From NCBI RefSeq assembly GCF_001713475.1, contig NZ_CP016499.1:1302001-1366000 (forward strand): 64,000 nt of DNA, read 5' to 3'. The notes beneath the pieces are model-generated. The model saw only the letters and a list, made by a program, of their open reading frames with translations, was not told where the DNA came from and did no database searches. The position numbers and the translations under genes are program-made. Shown piece by piece: positions 18,024 through 26,514 of this stretch. This DNA comes from Agrobacterium sp. RAC06. Its GTDB lineage: Bacteria > Pseudomonadota > Alphaproteobacteria > Rhizobiales > Rhizobiaceae. Position 1 is the stretch's first letter. Each line of letters starts with the position of its first letter.

Positions 18024-19244
18024 ATGAACGCTATCAGCCGTCCCGCCATGCCCTGGCTTATCATTCTTGCGGGATCGCTGATTGCGGTGATGACCTTCGG
18101 GCCGCGTTCGGCGATGGGGTTCTTCCAACTGCCAATGCTCGCGGACCGGGGTTGGGACCGCTCCACATTCGGGCTTGCCATGGCATTCCAGAACCTGTTC
18201 TGGGGCTTGAGCCAGCCGTTCTTCGGGGCGCTCGCCGACAAATACGGCACGGGTCGGGTGCTGGTCATGTCGGGCGTGCTTTATGCCGCTGGCCTGGTGA
18301 TGATGGCCAATGCTTCGGCGCCTATCTGGCTGCATATGGGCGGTGGCGTGCTGATCGGTCTTGCGATCGGCGCCGGCTCTTTCAGCGTCATTCTCTCGGC
18401 CTTTGCCCGCAACGTGACGCCGGAACAGCGGTCGATGGCATTTGGCATTGGGACAGCTGCGGGTTCGGCCGGCATGTTCCTGTTTGCGCCGCTCAGCCAG
18501 GGTTTCATCTCGGCCTTCGGCTGGTCGGATAGTCTCGTGATCATCGCTGTCATGATGCTGGTCGTGCCGCTGCTTGCCTTTCCGCTGCGCGGCAATGCAC
18601 AGTCGGGCACGCAGTCCGGCAACCAGTATCAGCAGACGATCGCCGAGGCGCTGAAAGAAGCTTTCGCGCACAAGAGCTATCTTCTGCTGACGACCGGCTT
18701 CTTCGTCTGCGGCTTCCAGGTCGCCTTCATCACCGCGCATTTCCCCGCCTATCTCGGCGATATCGGCATCGAGGCGAGTTATGCGGTGATCGCGATGGCG
18801 CTGATCGGCTTCTTCAACATCATCGGCTCGCTGGCGGCCGGCTGGATCGGGCAGCGCTATTCCAAACCCTATTTCCTCGCCTTCATCTATATCGGTCGCT
18901 CGATCACAGTGACGCTCTTCCTGCTCCTGCCGCAGACGCCGGCCTCGGTCGTTGTCTTTGCCGCTGTCATGGGGCTGCTCTGGCTCTCCACCGTGCCGCC
19001 GACCAACGGGCTCGTGGCGATCATGTTCGGCACGCGCCACCTCGGCCTGCTCGGAGGCCTGGTCTTCCTCTCCCACCAGATCGGGTCCTTCCTCGGCGTG
19101 TGGATGGGCGGCTATCTCTACGACCACTTCGGAACCTATGACCAGGTCTGGTGGTTGGGTGTGGCGCTCGGCATCTTCGCGGCTGTGGTGCATTGGCCGA
19201 TCCGCGAACAAGCCGTCGAACGCCCGGCAACGGGCGTGGCGTAA
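18024..19244 (+). CDS. MFS transporter
   Basis: A 406-aa major facilitator with about 12 hydrophobic helices; the conserved loop after helix 2 is seen as GALADKYGTGRVLVMSG. Start ATG 18024 is preceded by AAGGAG; the upstream in-frame GTG lies before that ribosome site. Overall pattern resembles the OFA/oxalate-formate or monocarboxylate-type branch, but the substrate cannot be told. It stands between two noncoding stretches, with no partner enzyme or regulator beside it. Confidence 0.88.
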   Translation: MNAISRPAMPWLIILAGSLIAVMTFGPRSAMGFFQLPMLADRGWDRSTFGLAMAFQNLFWGLSQPFFGALADKYGTGRVLVMSGVLYAAGLVMMANASAPIWLHMGGGVLIGLAIGAGSFSVILSAFARNVTPEQRSMAFGIGTAAGSAGMFLFAPLSQGFISAFGWSDSLVIIAVMMLVVPLLAFPLRGNAQSGTQSGNQYQQTIAEALKEAFAHKSYLLLTTGFFVCGFQVAFITAHFPAYLGDIGIEASYAVIAMALIGFFNIIGSLAAGWIGQRYSKPYFLAFIYIGRSITVTLFLLLPQTPASVVVFAAVMGLLWLSTVPPTNGLVAIMFGTRHLGLLGGLVFLSHQIGSFLGVWMGGYLYDHFGTYDQVWWLGVALGIFAAVVHWPIREQAVERPATGVA

Positions 19245-19360
19245 TTTTGCCCAAACTGAGATCATATTTCGGCATTTCGCTCGTGCCGGATCAAAATTCC
19301 TGTGTTTTCAGCTGAGCAAGACTGTCACAGAAAATTATTTTATTTTTCCCGCACCGCCCG

Positions 19361-19389
19361 TTGACGGATTCCGAGCCAGCACCTACCTT
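19361..19389 (+). promoter_or_regulatory. Sigma70-type promoter of structured leader
   Basis: TTGACG, 17 bases, TACCTT gives a good housekeeping promoter in the noncoding stretch 19245-19471. Predicted transcription would start near 19396. The leader then forms two hairpins: TGGTTCG/CGAACCA (19398-19422) and GGCCT/AGGCC (19428-19446), followed by AGGAGG and a 31-codon frame. Confidence 0.5.
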
Positions 19390-19471
19390 GTGCGAGCTGG
19401 TTCGGATCCTGACGACGAACCATGTACGGCCTCGCTATTGAAGGCCGCAGCCAAAGAAGGAGGTCAGCGAA

Positions 19472-19567
19472 ATGCAAGTTGTGTTTCTTGATGCCATCCG
19501 ATCCTGGCAGCCGACCCCGCGCCTCGTGATGGTGAAACGCCATCCCGACTGCATCTGTCGAATGTGA
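19472..19567 (+). CDS. 31-aa small reading frame, possible leader peptide
   Basis: ATG 19472 is preceded by AAGGAGG at ideal spacing, among the strongest ribosome sites in the window. The peptide is MQVVFLDAIRSWQPTPRLVM followed by VKRHPDCICRM, ending with a Cys-Ile-Cys motif. It sits behind a promoter and two hairpins and 77 bases before the 84-aa gene. No family recognised. It may be a leader peptide, a small functional protein, or by chance. Confidence 0.4.
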   Translation: MQVVFLDAIRSWQPTPRLVMVKRHPDCICRM

Positions 19568-19644
19568 CGCTGCGCAAGCACTGATTCCATTTCATCGACA
19601 CCTTACACAACGCCGTGCCGCGCGCATGGGCGGGGAATATCGTT

Positions 19645-19899
19645 ATGAAGAAGCAAGTTATCGAATATGCCGGGATCCCGGTTGGCATCACCATACCCGA
19701 TGGCGACAGGGTCAAGTTCATCGCCGTCAAATATCCGGTCATCGACCTCGACGGCGGTAGCTATCGCAACATCAGCGAACTACAGGCCGCGATTCATGAT
19801 CACATGGCGAAATCGGCGCCAGAAGATCAGGCCGTGTTCCTGGGCGCGGCCAATTCGCCGGGCGCTTCCAGCGAACGCAAGGTTTTCAACGCCGCCTGA
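19645..19899 (+). CDS. Small hypothetical protein (84 aa)
   Basis: A soluble 84-aa protein starting [25 protein letters not shown] with a central [21 protein letters not shown] segment; no signal peptide. An in-frame ATG ten codons upstream (19615) exists, but GGGGAATATCGTT before 19645 and the sequence pattern favour the inner start. The last 73 bases overlap the 3' end of recO on the opposite strand. It is probably transcribed from the promoter at 19361. Function unknown. Confidence 0.6.
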   Translation: MKKQVIEYAGIPVGITIPDGDRVKFIAVKYPVIDLDGGSYRNISELQAAIHDHMAKSAPEDQAVFLGAANSPGASSERKVFNAA

Positions 19900-20600
19900 C
19901 AGAACCCCTCGCGTGCCGCGCCGGGCTCCAGGCCCCGCGGCCCGTAGACATGCCGATCCAAAAAATAGGATGTCAGCCGAAAGGCGGCAGCGAGGCTGTC
20001 CGGATCAGCCGCCCGGTTCGTGCCGGGCGTGAGGAAATCCGGCAGCGCCAGCATCTTGTCCGCCCAGGGCGCGCCCGCCTCGCGGCTGACCGCCCTGCCC
20101 GACTTCGGCGAGACATAAGCCAGATCATGATGCGTGCCCGTCGCGGCACATTCGGTCAGATCCAGCCCGAAGCCGAGATCATTCAGCAGCCCAAGCTCGA
20201 AGCGGACGAAGAGTTCGCCGGCCGTCGCAGGTTCCTCCAGATGATCGAGAATGACATCCAGCGCCTGAAAGAGATGCGGATGGGGATCTCGCTCCGGCAA
20301 AAGCCGCAGCAGGGCCCCGAGCGCCTGCACACCGTAGACGGCGGTCGCGCTTTCCATCAACCGGCCCGCACGCAGCATCAGAGGTTCTATGCGAAACTCG
20401 CCCAGATGTTCGTCCAGGCGGGCACGCCAGGTGACTTCCAGACGATTGCCGGGCTGCAGCACCGGCTGCATCGTGCGTGAGCGACCAGAGCGCACCATGC
20501 CCAGATGCCGGCCGCGGCTGGCCGTCATCACCTCGGCGATGACGCTTGTTTCGCCATGCCGCCGCACCCCGAGAAGGATTGCCTCGTCTGTCCATTGCAT
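19827..20600 (-). CDS. recO: DNA repair protein RecO
   Basis: RecO loads RecA onto gapped DNA together with RecR. The 257-aa protein begins [34 protein letters not shown] (OB-fold) and continues with [32 protein letters not shown] and [22 protein letters not shown], typical of alphaproteobacterial RecO. It is separated from era by the TetR/AbrB pair, while in many relatives it follows era directly. Its 3' end overlaps the convergent 84-aa gene. Confidence 0.94.
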   Translation of the reverse strand: MQWTDEAILLGVRRHGETSVIAEVMTASRGRHLGMVRSGRSRTMQPVLQPGNRLEVTWRARLDEHLGEFRIEPLMLRAGRLMESATAVYGVQALGALLRLLPERDPHPHLFQALDVILDHLEEPATAGELFVRFELGLLNDLGFGLDLTECAATGTHHDLAYVSPKSGRAVSREAGAPWADKMLALPDFLTPGTNRAADPDSLAAAFRLTSYFLDRHVYGPRGLEPGAAREGFCQAALKTLRSLEAPGELAAPRNTA

Positions 20601-20651
20601 GATCAGGTTTTACCGCAGAGGCCGCTTAAGCGCGAGGAATTTCGCGAGCGG

Positions 20652-21296
20652 TCAGACGTCCGCGAGATAGCGTTGCACCCAGCCGCGCCAATGGGCGATC
20701 GCTTCGGGCTTTCCCGGATAGCGTTTTTCTTCATGCAGTTGCACAAGTGACTTCATCGCCTGGAAGAGCACAACCGACATGATCTCGGCCTGTTCCTCGG
20801 GCAGGTGCGGGCGCCAGAGCGTAAGGATCTCGGTGATCCGCTTGCGCAGGCTTTCGCGAAGCACGCCCGGGCGCACACCCGGCTGCTCCCATCGGGCATC
20901 GAGCAGGCTGAGCGCCAGGCTGCGCTCGGCAGCATGGGCGACGAGCACATCGAGCAGGCGGTCGGCAAGCTGGCTTCCGTCGAGGTCTCCGACCTGCGCC
21001 CTGATTCGGTCCAGCGCTGCCTCGACATGCTCGGCATAGCGGGCAACGAGCGCGTCGGCGAGCACATCCTTGTTGGGAAAGAACTGGTAGAGTGAGCCGA
21101 TCGGTGCCTCGGCTCGAGCAGCGATCTCCGTCATGGTCGCGGCCCTGTAGCCCTGCTCGGCGAAGACGGCGGCACCGGCATCAAGAAGCTTTGCGACCCG
21201 GGCAATGCCGCGCTTGCGTTTGGGCTCCTTGGCGGTCGGCGCGGGCGTCGCCTGCGGCGTCGAGGCCGAACTTGACTTTTGCGAGGCCATGCTCAT
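20652..21296 (-). CDS. TetR-family regulator
   Basis: A 214-aa repressor-type protein. The helix-turn-helix is at about residues 46-75 (AATMTEIAARAEAPIGSLYQFFPNKDVLADAL), preceded by a basic, disordered N-terminal tail (SSSASTPQATPAPTAKEPKRKRG). The C-terminal ligand domain has no obvious ligand clue. It is divergent from the AbrB-type membrane protein gene, with a small inverted repeat between them, so it probably controls that gene and itself. Confidence 0.9.
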   Translation of the reverse strand: MSMASQKSSSASTPQATPAPTAKEPKRKRGIARVAKLLDAGAAVFAEQGYRAATMTEIAARAEAPIGSLYQFFPNKDVLADALVARYAEHVEAALDRIRAQVGDLDGSQLADRLLDVLVAHAAERSLALSLLDARWEQPGVRPGVLRESLRKRITEILTLWRPHLPEEQAEIMSVVLFQAMKSLVQLHEEKRYPGKPEAIAHWRGWVQRYLADV

Positions 21297-21308
21297 AAAA
21301 CTCGTTTG

Positions 21309-21322
21309 TGAGGTCTACCTCA
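21309..21322. promoter_or_regulatory. Candidate TetR operator
   Basis: TGAGGT CT ACCTCA is a 6-bp inverted repeat with a 2-bp centre lying 12 bases before the TetR start and in the divergent control region of the transporter. Position and symmetry fit an autoregulatory TetR site. Confidence 0.45.
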
Positions 21323-21395
21323 TTTATTTGATGAAAACGCGCTTTCGTCCAGCCCTTTCCGGCAAAGGTGTCTCAGACGAAGGACGGAGACAGTC

Positions 21396-22493
21396 ATGTC
21401 CTTGGACAAAGAGCATGGGACGCCTACCCAACCCGGCCTGCTGACACCGCTTCCGGTCGCCCTTCGCTGGCTCATTCTCTTCGCCCTGTCCGTTGCGATC
21501 TCCGGCGGGCTTTTCCTCGCGCGTATCCCGGGCGCGCTGCTGCTCGGGCCCATGGTCTCGGCCATTCTCGTGGCCACAAACGGCGCACGGCTTTCCGTTC
21601 ACCGCTACCCCTACATCTTCGCCCATTCGCTGATCGGTTGCATCATCGCCCGCTCGATCGATCTGGGAACGCTGTCGATGGTCGCAGACGACTGGCCGGT
21701 CTTTCTGTCCATCGTGCTTGCGATCATCGCGGCGAGCAGCCTGCTCGGCTATTTCATGGCAAAAGCCGAGATCCTTCCGGGCACAACCGCAATCTGGGGG
21801 ACATCTGCGGGAGCCGCCTCGGCCATGGTGCTGATGGCAGAAGCCCATGGCGGGGATGCGAGGCTGGTCGCCTTCATGCAGTATCTGCGCGTCGCCTTTG
21901 TCGCGACCGGCGCCTCGTTGATGGCGGCCTTCGTCTTCAACGTCGAAGGCGGTGCTGCGCAGGCCGTCGTCTGGTTTCCGGAAACCGACTGGCTCGATCT
22001 GTCCTTAACGCTGGTTGCTGCCCTTGCGGCGGCGATGGTCGGCGCACGGTTTAGGATACCGGCGGGCACCATGCTCCTGCCGCTGGTTGCAACGACGGTT
22101 CTGCATGTCATGGGCTATATCACCCTGCAACTGCCCGAATGGCTGCTGGCGCTGGGTTACGGCGTGATCGGCTGGCGGATCGGCCTGTCCTTCACGCGTC
22201 GGATCCTGAGGCATGCGGCAAGCGCCCTGCCCCAGATCGTCGGCTCGATCCTGGTGCTGATGGCGTTCAGCGGCGGGCTTGCCTTCCTGCTCTGGTCGCT
22301 GCATGGCATCGACCCGCTGACTGCCTATCTCGCGACGAGTCCAGGCGGGCTCGATTCGATCGCGATTATTGCCGCGACCACGCCGGTCGACATGTCCTTC
22401 ATCATGGCGCTGCAGACCATGCGGCTGATCGTCATCATCCTGATCGGACCGACGATTTCGGACTTCGTGGCAAGGCGCGTGGCGAAGGGCTGA
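21396..22493 (+). CDS. AbrB-type (COG3180) membrane protein
   Basis: A 365-aa polytopic membrane protein with two related hydrophobic halves; both carry the G-rich pattern seen as ARIPGALLLGPMVSA in the first and RIPAGTMLLPLVATTV in the second. Databases often call this family 'AbrB transcriptional regulator', but the sequence shows a membrane protein without a DNA-binding domain, so that name misleads. It may be a transporter; the substrate is unknown. Divergent from the TetR gene that probably controls it. Confidence 0.82.
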   Translation: MSLDKEHGTPTQPGLLTPLPVALRWLILFALSVAISGGLFLARIPGALLLGPMVSAILVATNGARLSVHRYPYIFAHSLIGCIIARSIDLGTLSMVADDWPVFLSIVLAIIAASSLLGYFMAKAEILPGTTAIWGTSAGAASAMVLMAEAHGGDARLVAFMQYLRVAFVATGASLMAAFVFNVEGGAAQAVVWFPETDWLDLSLTLVAALAAAMVGARFRIPAGTMLLPLVATTVLHVMGYITLQLPEWLLALGYGVIGWRIGLSFTRRILRHAASALPQIVGSILVLMAFSGGLAFLLWSLHGIDPLTAYLATSPGGLDSIAIIAATTPVDMSFIMALQTMRLIVIILIGPTISDFVARRVAKG

Positions 22494-22514
22494 GCGCCCT
22501 TCGCTTGATTGCGC

Positions 22515-23465
22515 TTAGTCGCGGGGGAATTCGAGGCCCATTTCGCGGAAGCGTTCGGGATCGTTGCCCCAGTTCTCGCGCACCTTCACAAAGAGGAAGA
22601 GGTGGACCGGCTGTTCGAGGATCTCGGACATCTCCTTGCGGGAAGCCGTGGAAATCGCCTTGATCGCGTCGCCGTTCTTGCCCAGCACGATCTTCTTCTG
22701 GCTGTCGCGCTCGACATAGATAACCTGTTCGATACGAACAGAGCCATCCTTGCGCTCTTCCCAGGTCTCCGTCTCGACATGCGAGGAATAGGGAAGCTCC
22801 TGGTGCAGGCGCAGGAACAGCTTCTCGCGGGTGATTTCGGCTGCGAGCTGGCGCATCGGCAGATCGGAAATCTGGTCTTCCGGATAATACCAGGGACCTT
22901 CCGGGAAGGTCTCTGCCAGATAGTCCATGATGTCGTCGCAGCCCGACCCGGTCGTGGCCGAGATCATGAAGGTGCGGTCGAACTTGACCGCTTCGTTGGC
23001 CTTCTCGGCCAGCGTGAACAGATCTTCGTGGCGCACCCGGTCGATCTTGTTCAGGACCAGGATCTTCGGCTGCGGCACGTCCTTCAGAGCTTCCAGGATC
23101 GCCTCGGCATCGCCGCGCAAACCGCGTTCGCTGTCGATCAGGAGCAGGATGATATCGGCATCCTTGGCACCGCCCCAGGCAGAGGTCACCATGGCGCGGT
23201 CGAGCTTGCGGCGCGGCTTGAAGATGCCGGGCGTGTCCATGAAGACGATCTGGGCGTTCTTGTGGATCGCGATGCCGCGCATGACGGCACGGGTCGTCTG
23301 CACCTTGTGGCTGACGATCGACACCTTGGCGCCGACGAAGCGATTGACCAGCGTCGACTTGCCGGCATTGGTCGGGCCGATCAAGGCGACGAAGCCGGAT
23401 CGGGTCGGGGTGTTGACGGTGGCTTCGCCGCCGTCATGGGTTTCGGTATCGGTCATATCATCCAT
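22515..23465 (-). CDS. era: GTPase Era
   Basis: Era binds 16S rRNA and helps assemble the small ribosomal subunit. G motifs are clear: G1 GPTNAGKST at about residues 30-38, G3 DTPG, G4 NKID, G5 SATTGSG. The C-terminal KH domain includes ERDSQKKIVLGKNGDAIKAIS. 316 aa. The first ATG abuts the rnc stop codon; a second ATG three codons in (23456) is also possible. Last gene of the DUF2062-acpS-lepB-rnc-era row. Confidence 0.97.
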   Translation of the reverse strand: MDDMTDTETHDGGEATVNTPTRSGFVALIGPTNAGKSTLVNRFVGAKVSIVSHKVQTTRAVMRGIAIHKNAQIVFMDTPGIFKPRRKLDRAMVTSAWGGAKDADIILLLIDSERGLRGDAEAILEALKDVPQPKILVLNKIDRVRHEDLFTLAEKANEAVKFDRTFMISATTGSGCDDIMDYLAETFPEGPWYYPEDQISDLPMRQLAAEITREKLFLRLHQELPYSSHVETETWEERKDGSVRIEQVIYVERDSQKKIVLGKNGDAIKAISTASRKEMSEILEQPVHLFLFVKVRENWGNDPERFREMGLEFPRD

Positions 23466-24191
23466 TCAATTCGCGTCGGAGGCCTTGGCCCAGACGCCTT
23501 CGCGTTCGAGTATCTTGGTCGCGGCCACCTGTTCGGCGGCACGCTTGGAACGTTCGATGCCGATCTCCGGCTTCAGGCCCGGGATCTCTACGATCACCGT
23601 GAAGCTGGGATCATGATCCGGTCCGGAGCGATCGGCAACCTTGTATGTGGGCGGCTTGCCAAATCTGGCATGCGTCCATTCCTGCAATTCGGTCTTGGCA
23701 TCGCGGCGGGCGCCGTCGGCGCGGGCAGCACGACCCTCCCAGTATTTGAGGATGAAGCCGCGCGCGGCCTCCAATCCTGCCTCAAGATAAATGGCGGCGA
23801 TCAGGCTTTCAACGACGTCGGCGCGGACATTCAGCATGTTCTTCGCCGTGATCTTCTTCACGTCCGCGCCTGTGCGGATGAAGCGGTAAAGCTCGATCTC
23901 GTCGGCGACCGAGGCACAGGCCTCGGCGCTGACCAGCTGGTTGAAGCGAACCGAGAGTTCGCCCTCGGTCGCGTCGCGGAAGGTCTTGAACAGCATTTCG
24001 GCGACGCAGAGGCCAAGCACCCGGTCGCCGAGGAATTCCAGCCGCTCGTAGTCGCCCTTCTTGCCCCGCGAGACCTGGGCGCTGGCATGAGTCAGCGCCC
24101 GCTTCAGGCGGTCGCGGTCGGCGAACTTGTGGCCGATCGCAGCTTCGAGCTGCTCCCAATCCTTTTCGCCGACCACGCTCTTATTCGTCAT
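23466..24191 (-). CDS. rnc: Ribonuclease III
   Basis: Double-strand RNA endonuclease for rRNA and mRNA processing. The signature ERLEFLGDRVL lies at residues 49-59, with the second conserved acidic region DVVESLIAAIYLEAG. The C-terminal dsRNA-binding domain (DAKTELQEWTHARFGKPPTYKV ... RSKRAAEQVAATKILE) is complete. 241 aa from ATG 24191, which overlaps the lepB stop as ATGA; longer frames run into lepB. Its stop directly precedes era. Confidence 0.97.
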   Translation of the reverse strand: MTNKSVVGEKDWEQLEAAIGHKFADRDRLKRALTHASAQVSRGKKGDYERLEFLGDRVLGLCVAEMLFKTFRDATEGELSVRFNQLVSAEACASVADEIELYRFIRTGADVKKITAKNMLNVRADVVESLIAAIYLEAGLEAARGFILKYWEGRAARADGARRDAKTELQEWTHARFGKPPTYKVADRSGPDHDPSFTVIVEIPGLKPEIGIERSKRAAEQVAATKILEREGVWAKASDAN

Positions 24192-24925
24192 TCGACCACC
24201 TTGAACAGGCGATCCCAGCGCATGTTGGCCGGCCACTTCCAGACTTCGCGGAAGGAGGTGTCGTTGCCAAGCGAGAAGAAGATCAGCGAGGCCTTGCCGA
24301 TCAGGTTCTCGGCCGGCACGAAGCCGACATCGAAGCGGCTGTCGAGCGAGTTGTCGCGATTGTCGCCCATCGCGAAGTAGTGGCCTTCCGGCACGATGAA
24401 TTCGCGCGTGTCATCGCCACGGGTGCCCTGCGCCTGGTCGAGCGTGTTGTAGCTTACGCCGTTGTCGAGCGTTTCGCGGAAGACGGGAACGTCGGTGCCC
24501 GGATCCATACGGTAATCAGAGGTGAAGACGCCGTCCTGAACCTTCGGCACGGGCTGACCGTTGACCTGCAGCACGCCGCCGATCATCTGGATCCGGTCAC
24601 CCGGCAAGCCAACGATCCGCTTGATATAGTCGATGCTCGGGTTCGGCGGGAAGCGGAAGACCGCGATATCGCCGCGCTCCGGTTCGCTCTCGAAGATCCG
24701 GCCCTCGAACAGATCCGGCGAGAAGGGCAACGAGTACTTCGAATAGCCATAGGAGAACTTGTTGACGAAGATGTAGTCGCCAACCAGCAGCGTCGGCATC
24801 ATCGAGCCAGACGGAATTGTAAAGGGCTGAAAGAACACGGTCCGGATCACCATCGCCAACAGCAGGGCCTGGATGATGACCTTGACGTTTTCCCAGAGGG
24901 CACTTTGCTTCTTTTCTTCGCTCAC
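24188..24925 (-). CDS. lepB: Signal peptidase I
   Basis: Membrane serine protease that removes signal peptides from exported proteins. After a single N-terminal helix (VIIQALLLAMVIRTVFF), the catalytic Ser41 is in PSGSMMPTL and the catalytic Lys102 in DYIKRIVGLPGD; the third conserved box reads MGDNRDNSLDSR. 245 aa, typical of rhizobial SipF/LepB. Translationally coupled to rnc by an ATGA overlap; acpS lies 97 bases upstream. Confidence 0.97.
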   Translation of the reverse strand: MSEEKKQSALWENVKVIIQALLLAMVIRTVFFQPFTIPSGSMMPTLLVGDYIFVNKFSYGYSKYSLPFSPDLFEGRIFESEPERGDIAVFRFPPNPSIDYIKRIVGLPGDRIQMIGGVLQVNGQPVPKVQDGVFTSDYRMDPGTDVPVFRETLDNGVSYNTLDQAQGTRGDDTREFIVPEGHYFAMGDNRDNSLDSRFDVGFVPAENLIGKASLIFFSLGNDTSFREVWKWPANMRWDRLFKVVE

Positions 24926-25022
24926 GCGGATCGGTTCCTTCTTGCGAAAATCCTGCTCTCTCTAGTCGGTTCGGGCGAGCGCGGCAACCGCGTAGCCCCG
25001 TCAACCAGCGCGACCAGTTAAC

Positions 25023-25427
25023 TCAGCGGCTTTCCGGCAGGGCCTCGACGATGACGAATGCCTGGGCATAGGGGAATTCGTCGGTGATGGTGAGATGAAT
25101 GACAGGACGATGGCCTGCCGGCAGGAGGCGTTCCAGGCATCGGGCGGCGCCACCAGTCAGTTCCAGGCCCGGCTTGCCGTTCGGCAGGTTCACGACGCCC
25201 ATCTCCTTCCAGAAGACACCTTCGGCAATTCCGGTCCCCAGCGCTTTCGCCATGGCCTCCTTGGCGGCGAAACGCTTGGCATAGGAGGCAGCGCTGTCCT
25301 TGCGGCCATTCGAGCGCGCCTGCTCCTCGTCCGTGAAGCAGCGGGCGGTGAATTTCTCGCCGAAACGGGTGATCGATTTCTCGATTCTTCTGATGTCGAC
25401 CAAGTCGCTGCCGATGCCGATGATCAT
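25023..25427 (-). CDS. acpS: Holo-[acyl-carrier-protein] synthase
   Basis: Transfers the phosphopantetheine arm from CoA to acyl carrier protein. Magnesium ligands are Asp8 in [17 protein letters not shown] and Glu57 in [14 protein letters not shown]. 134 aa from ATG 25427; the frame continues upstream into the DUF2062 gene but the family always begins at this point. The upstream gene's stop lies one base before this start, so coupling is likely. pdxJ, often its neighbour, is absent here. Confidence 0.96.
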   Translation of the reverse strand: MIIGIGSDLVDIRRIEKSITRFGEKFTARCFTDEEQARSNGRKDSAASYAKRFAAKEAMAKALGTGIAEGVFWKEMGVVNLPNGKPGLELTGGAARCLERLLPAGHRPVIHLTITDEFPYAQAFVIVEALPESR

Positions 25428-25428
25428 G

Positions 25429-26010
25429 TCAGACGCTCGATCCCTGGAGAGCTTCGGCGAGGCGGACACGGGCGCGTTCGGCAAGCCGTTCGCGGCGACG
25501 GGCCTGGAATTTCGCCACGGTGAAATAGATGACGCAATAGATGACCGCGCCACTGACGACGGCGAGCGGGATAGCCCCCACGAGCATCGGCTTCAAGATC
25601 GGATGCCACATGCTCTCGAAGGCCGAAAGGGAAAACTTTTTCTCGAGATCTACACTATCCGTGACCGGAACCCCCTTGCCGATCAGGCGATGGCCGACCT
25701 CCCAGGTCGAGGCCCAGATGAGCGGAAAGGTCAGAGGATTGCCAAAGGCTGTTCCGATGGCAGCAGCAACCATGTTGCCGGCAATGAGATAGGCAATCGC
25801 GAAGGCGAGCAGAAAATGCAATCCGATGAATGGGGTCCAGGACGAGACGACGCCTGCCACAACGCCGGCGGCAATCGCATGCGGGGTGGCCGACAAGCGC
25901 AAGATTCGTTTGCTCAGATATTGAAACGACCGGATGAAGCCCCGGCGCGGCCAAAAAAGCTCGCGTAGCTTCGTCAGTCTGGAAATCGGTTGCCTGCGTC
26001 GAAACAGCAT
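25429..26010 (-). CDS. DUF2062 membrane protein
   Basis: A 193-aa protein with a basic N-terminus ([24 protein letters not shown]), then the DUF2062 core: [60 protein letters not shown] further hydrophobic helix lies near residue 150 and the C-terminus is highly charged. At least three membrane segments. Function unknown. Start ATG 26010 is chosen since the upstream frame runs through the terminator of the DUF3563 gene. Confidence 0.85.
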   Translation of the reverse strand: MLFRRRQPISRLTKLRELFWPRRGFIRSFQYLSKRILRLSATPHAIAAGVVAGVVSSWTPFIGLHFLLAFAIAYLIAGNMVAAAIGTAFGNPLTFPLIWASTWEVGHRLIGKGVPVTDSVDLEKKFSLSAFESMWHPILKPMLVGAIPLAVVSGAVIYCVIYFTVAKFQARRRERLAERARVRLAEALQGSSV

Positions 26011-26080
26011 GCGGGATATGTAGTGGATGCCGGACGGGTTGGGCAAGGAAAAGCGGCCATCAAGGTGGCCAAAAAGCAAA

Positions 26081-26102
26081 GACGCCGGCAAGAACCGGCG
26101 TC
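26081..26102 (-). terminator. Terminator after the DUF3563-like gene
   Basis: Arms GACGCCGG and CCGGCGTC around an AAGAAC-type loop; on the minus strand the stem is followed by TTTGCTTTTT, a standard factor-independent terminator 33 bases beyond the stop of the small gene at 26135. Confidence 0.8.
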
Positions 26103-26134
26103 GCAGCATGGACCAGATATGGTCGGTCGACGTA

Positions 26135-26284
26135 TCAGCCGCGGCGGAACATGCCACGGTCGATTTCGCGCTGGCGGTATTCCAGGTCGACGAGATCGCG
26201 GGCGCCGTTCAGGTAGCTCATTTCACGCTCTGCAACGGTCGGAACGCGAAGGGCGCGGGCGAATTTGCGGATCGGAGTAAACAT
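26135..26284 (-). CDS. DUF3563-like small protein (49 aa)
   Basis: A short gene with GAGGA seven bases before its ATG and a terminator right after it. The product starts MFTPIRKFARALRVPTVAERE and continues MSYLNGARDLVDLEYRQRE ahead of IDRGMFRRG. The pattern 'E-x-x-YL-x3-x-DL-x-DLE-R-x-RE-x-DR' is that of DUF3563 proteins, small and mostly of unknown function, common in proteobacteria. It stands as a single-gene unit between rsh and DUF2062. Confidence 0.82.
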   Translation of the reverse strand: MFTPIRKFARALRVPTVAEREMSYLNGARDLVDLEYRQREIDRGMFRRG

Positions 26285-26514
26285 CGTTTTGTCCTCGGTT
26301 CTTTGTCTTCATCTGTTGACCGAGATATAATGGTGCGGCGCACAATCAACCAGAGACAAGAACTGACGTCAGCCATGCGCGGAACGCATAGCGAAGGGGT
26401 CGAGGTTTACGAATTAGGCAGGATTGTGATGAAAAGTGAGGCAGCGAGGGCGGCTGCGAGGCGACCGGGCGGACATTATCCGCACCGGTCATGTCTGTGA
26501 GACGGCAGATCGCC

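Noticed and set aside
17802..19265. A 487-residue minus-strand frame antisense to the MFS gene
   Set aside because: It is His/Arg/Glu-rich, has no likeness, and covers the intergenic repeat as well.
21396..22493. Naming this protein an AbrB transcriptional regulator
   Set aside because: The sequence is a polytopic membrane protein without a DNA-binding AbrB domain.
22509..24380. A 623-residue open frame on the plus strand through era, rnc and lepB
   Set aside because: It is antisense to three firmly identified genes, with no ribosome site or family likeness; long antisense frames are common in GC-rich DNA.
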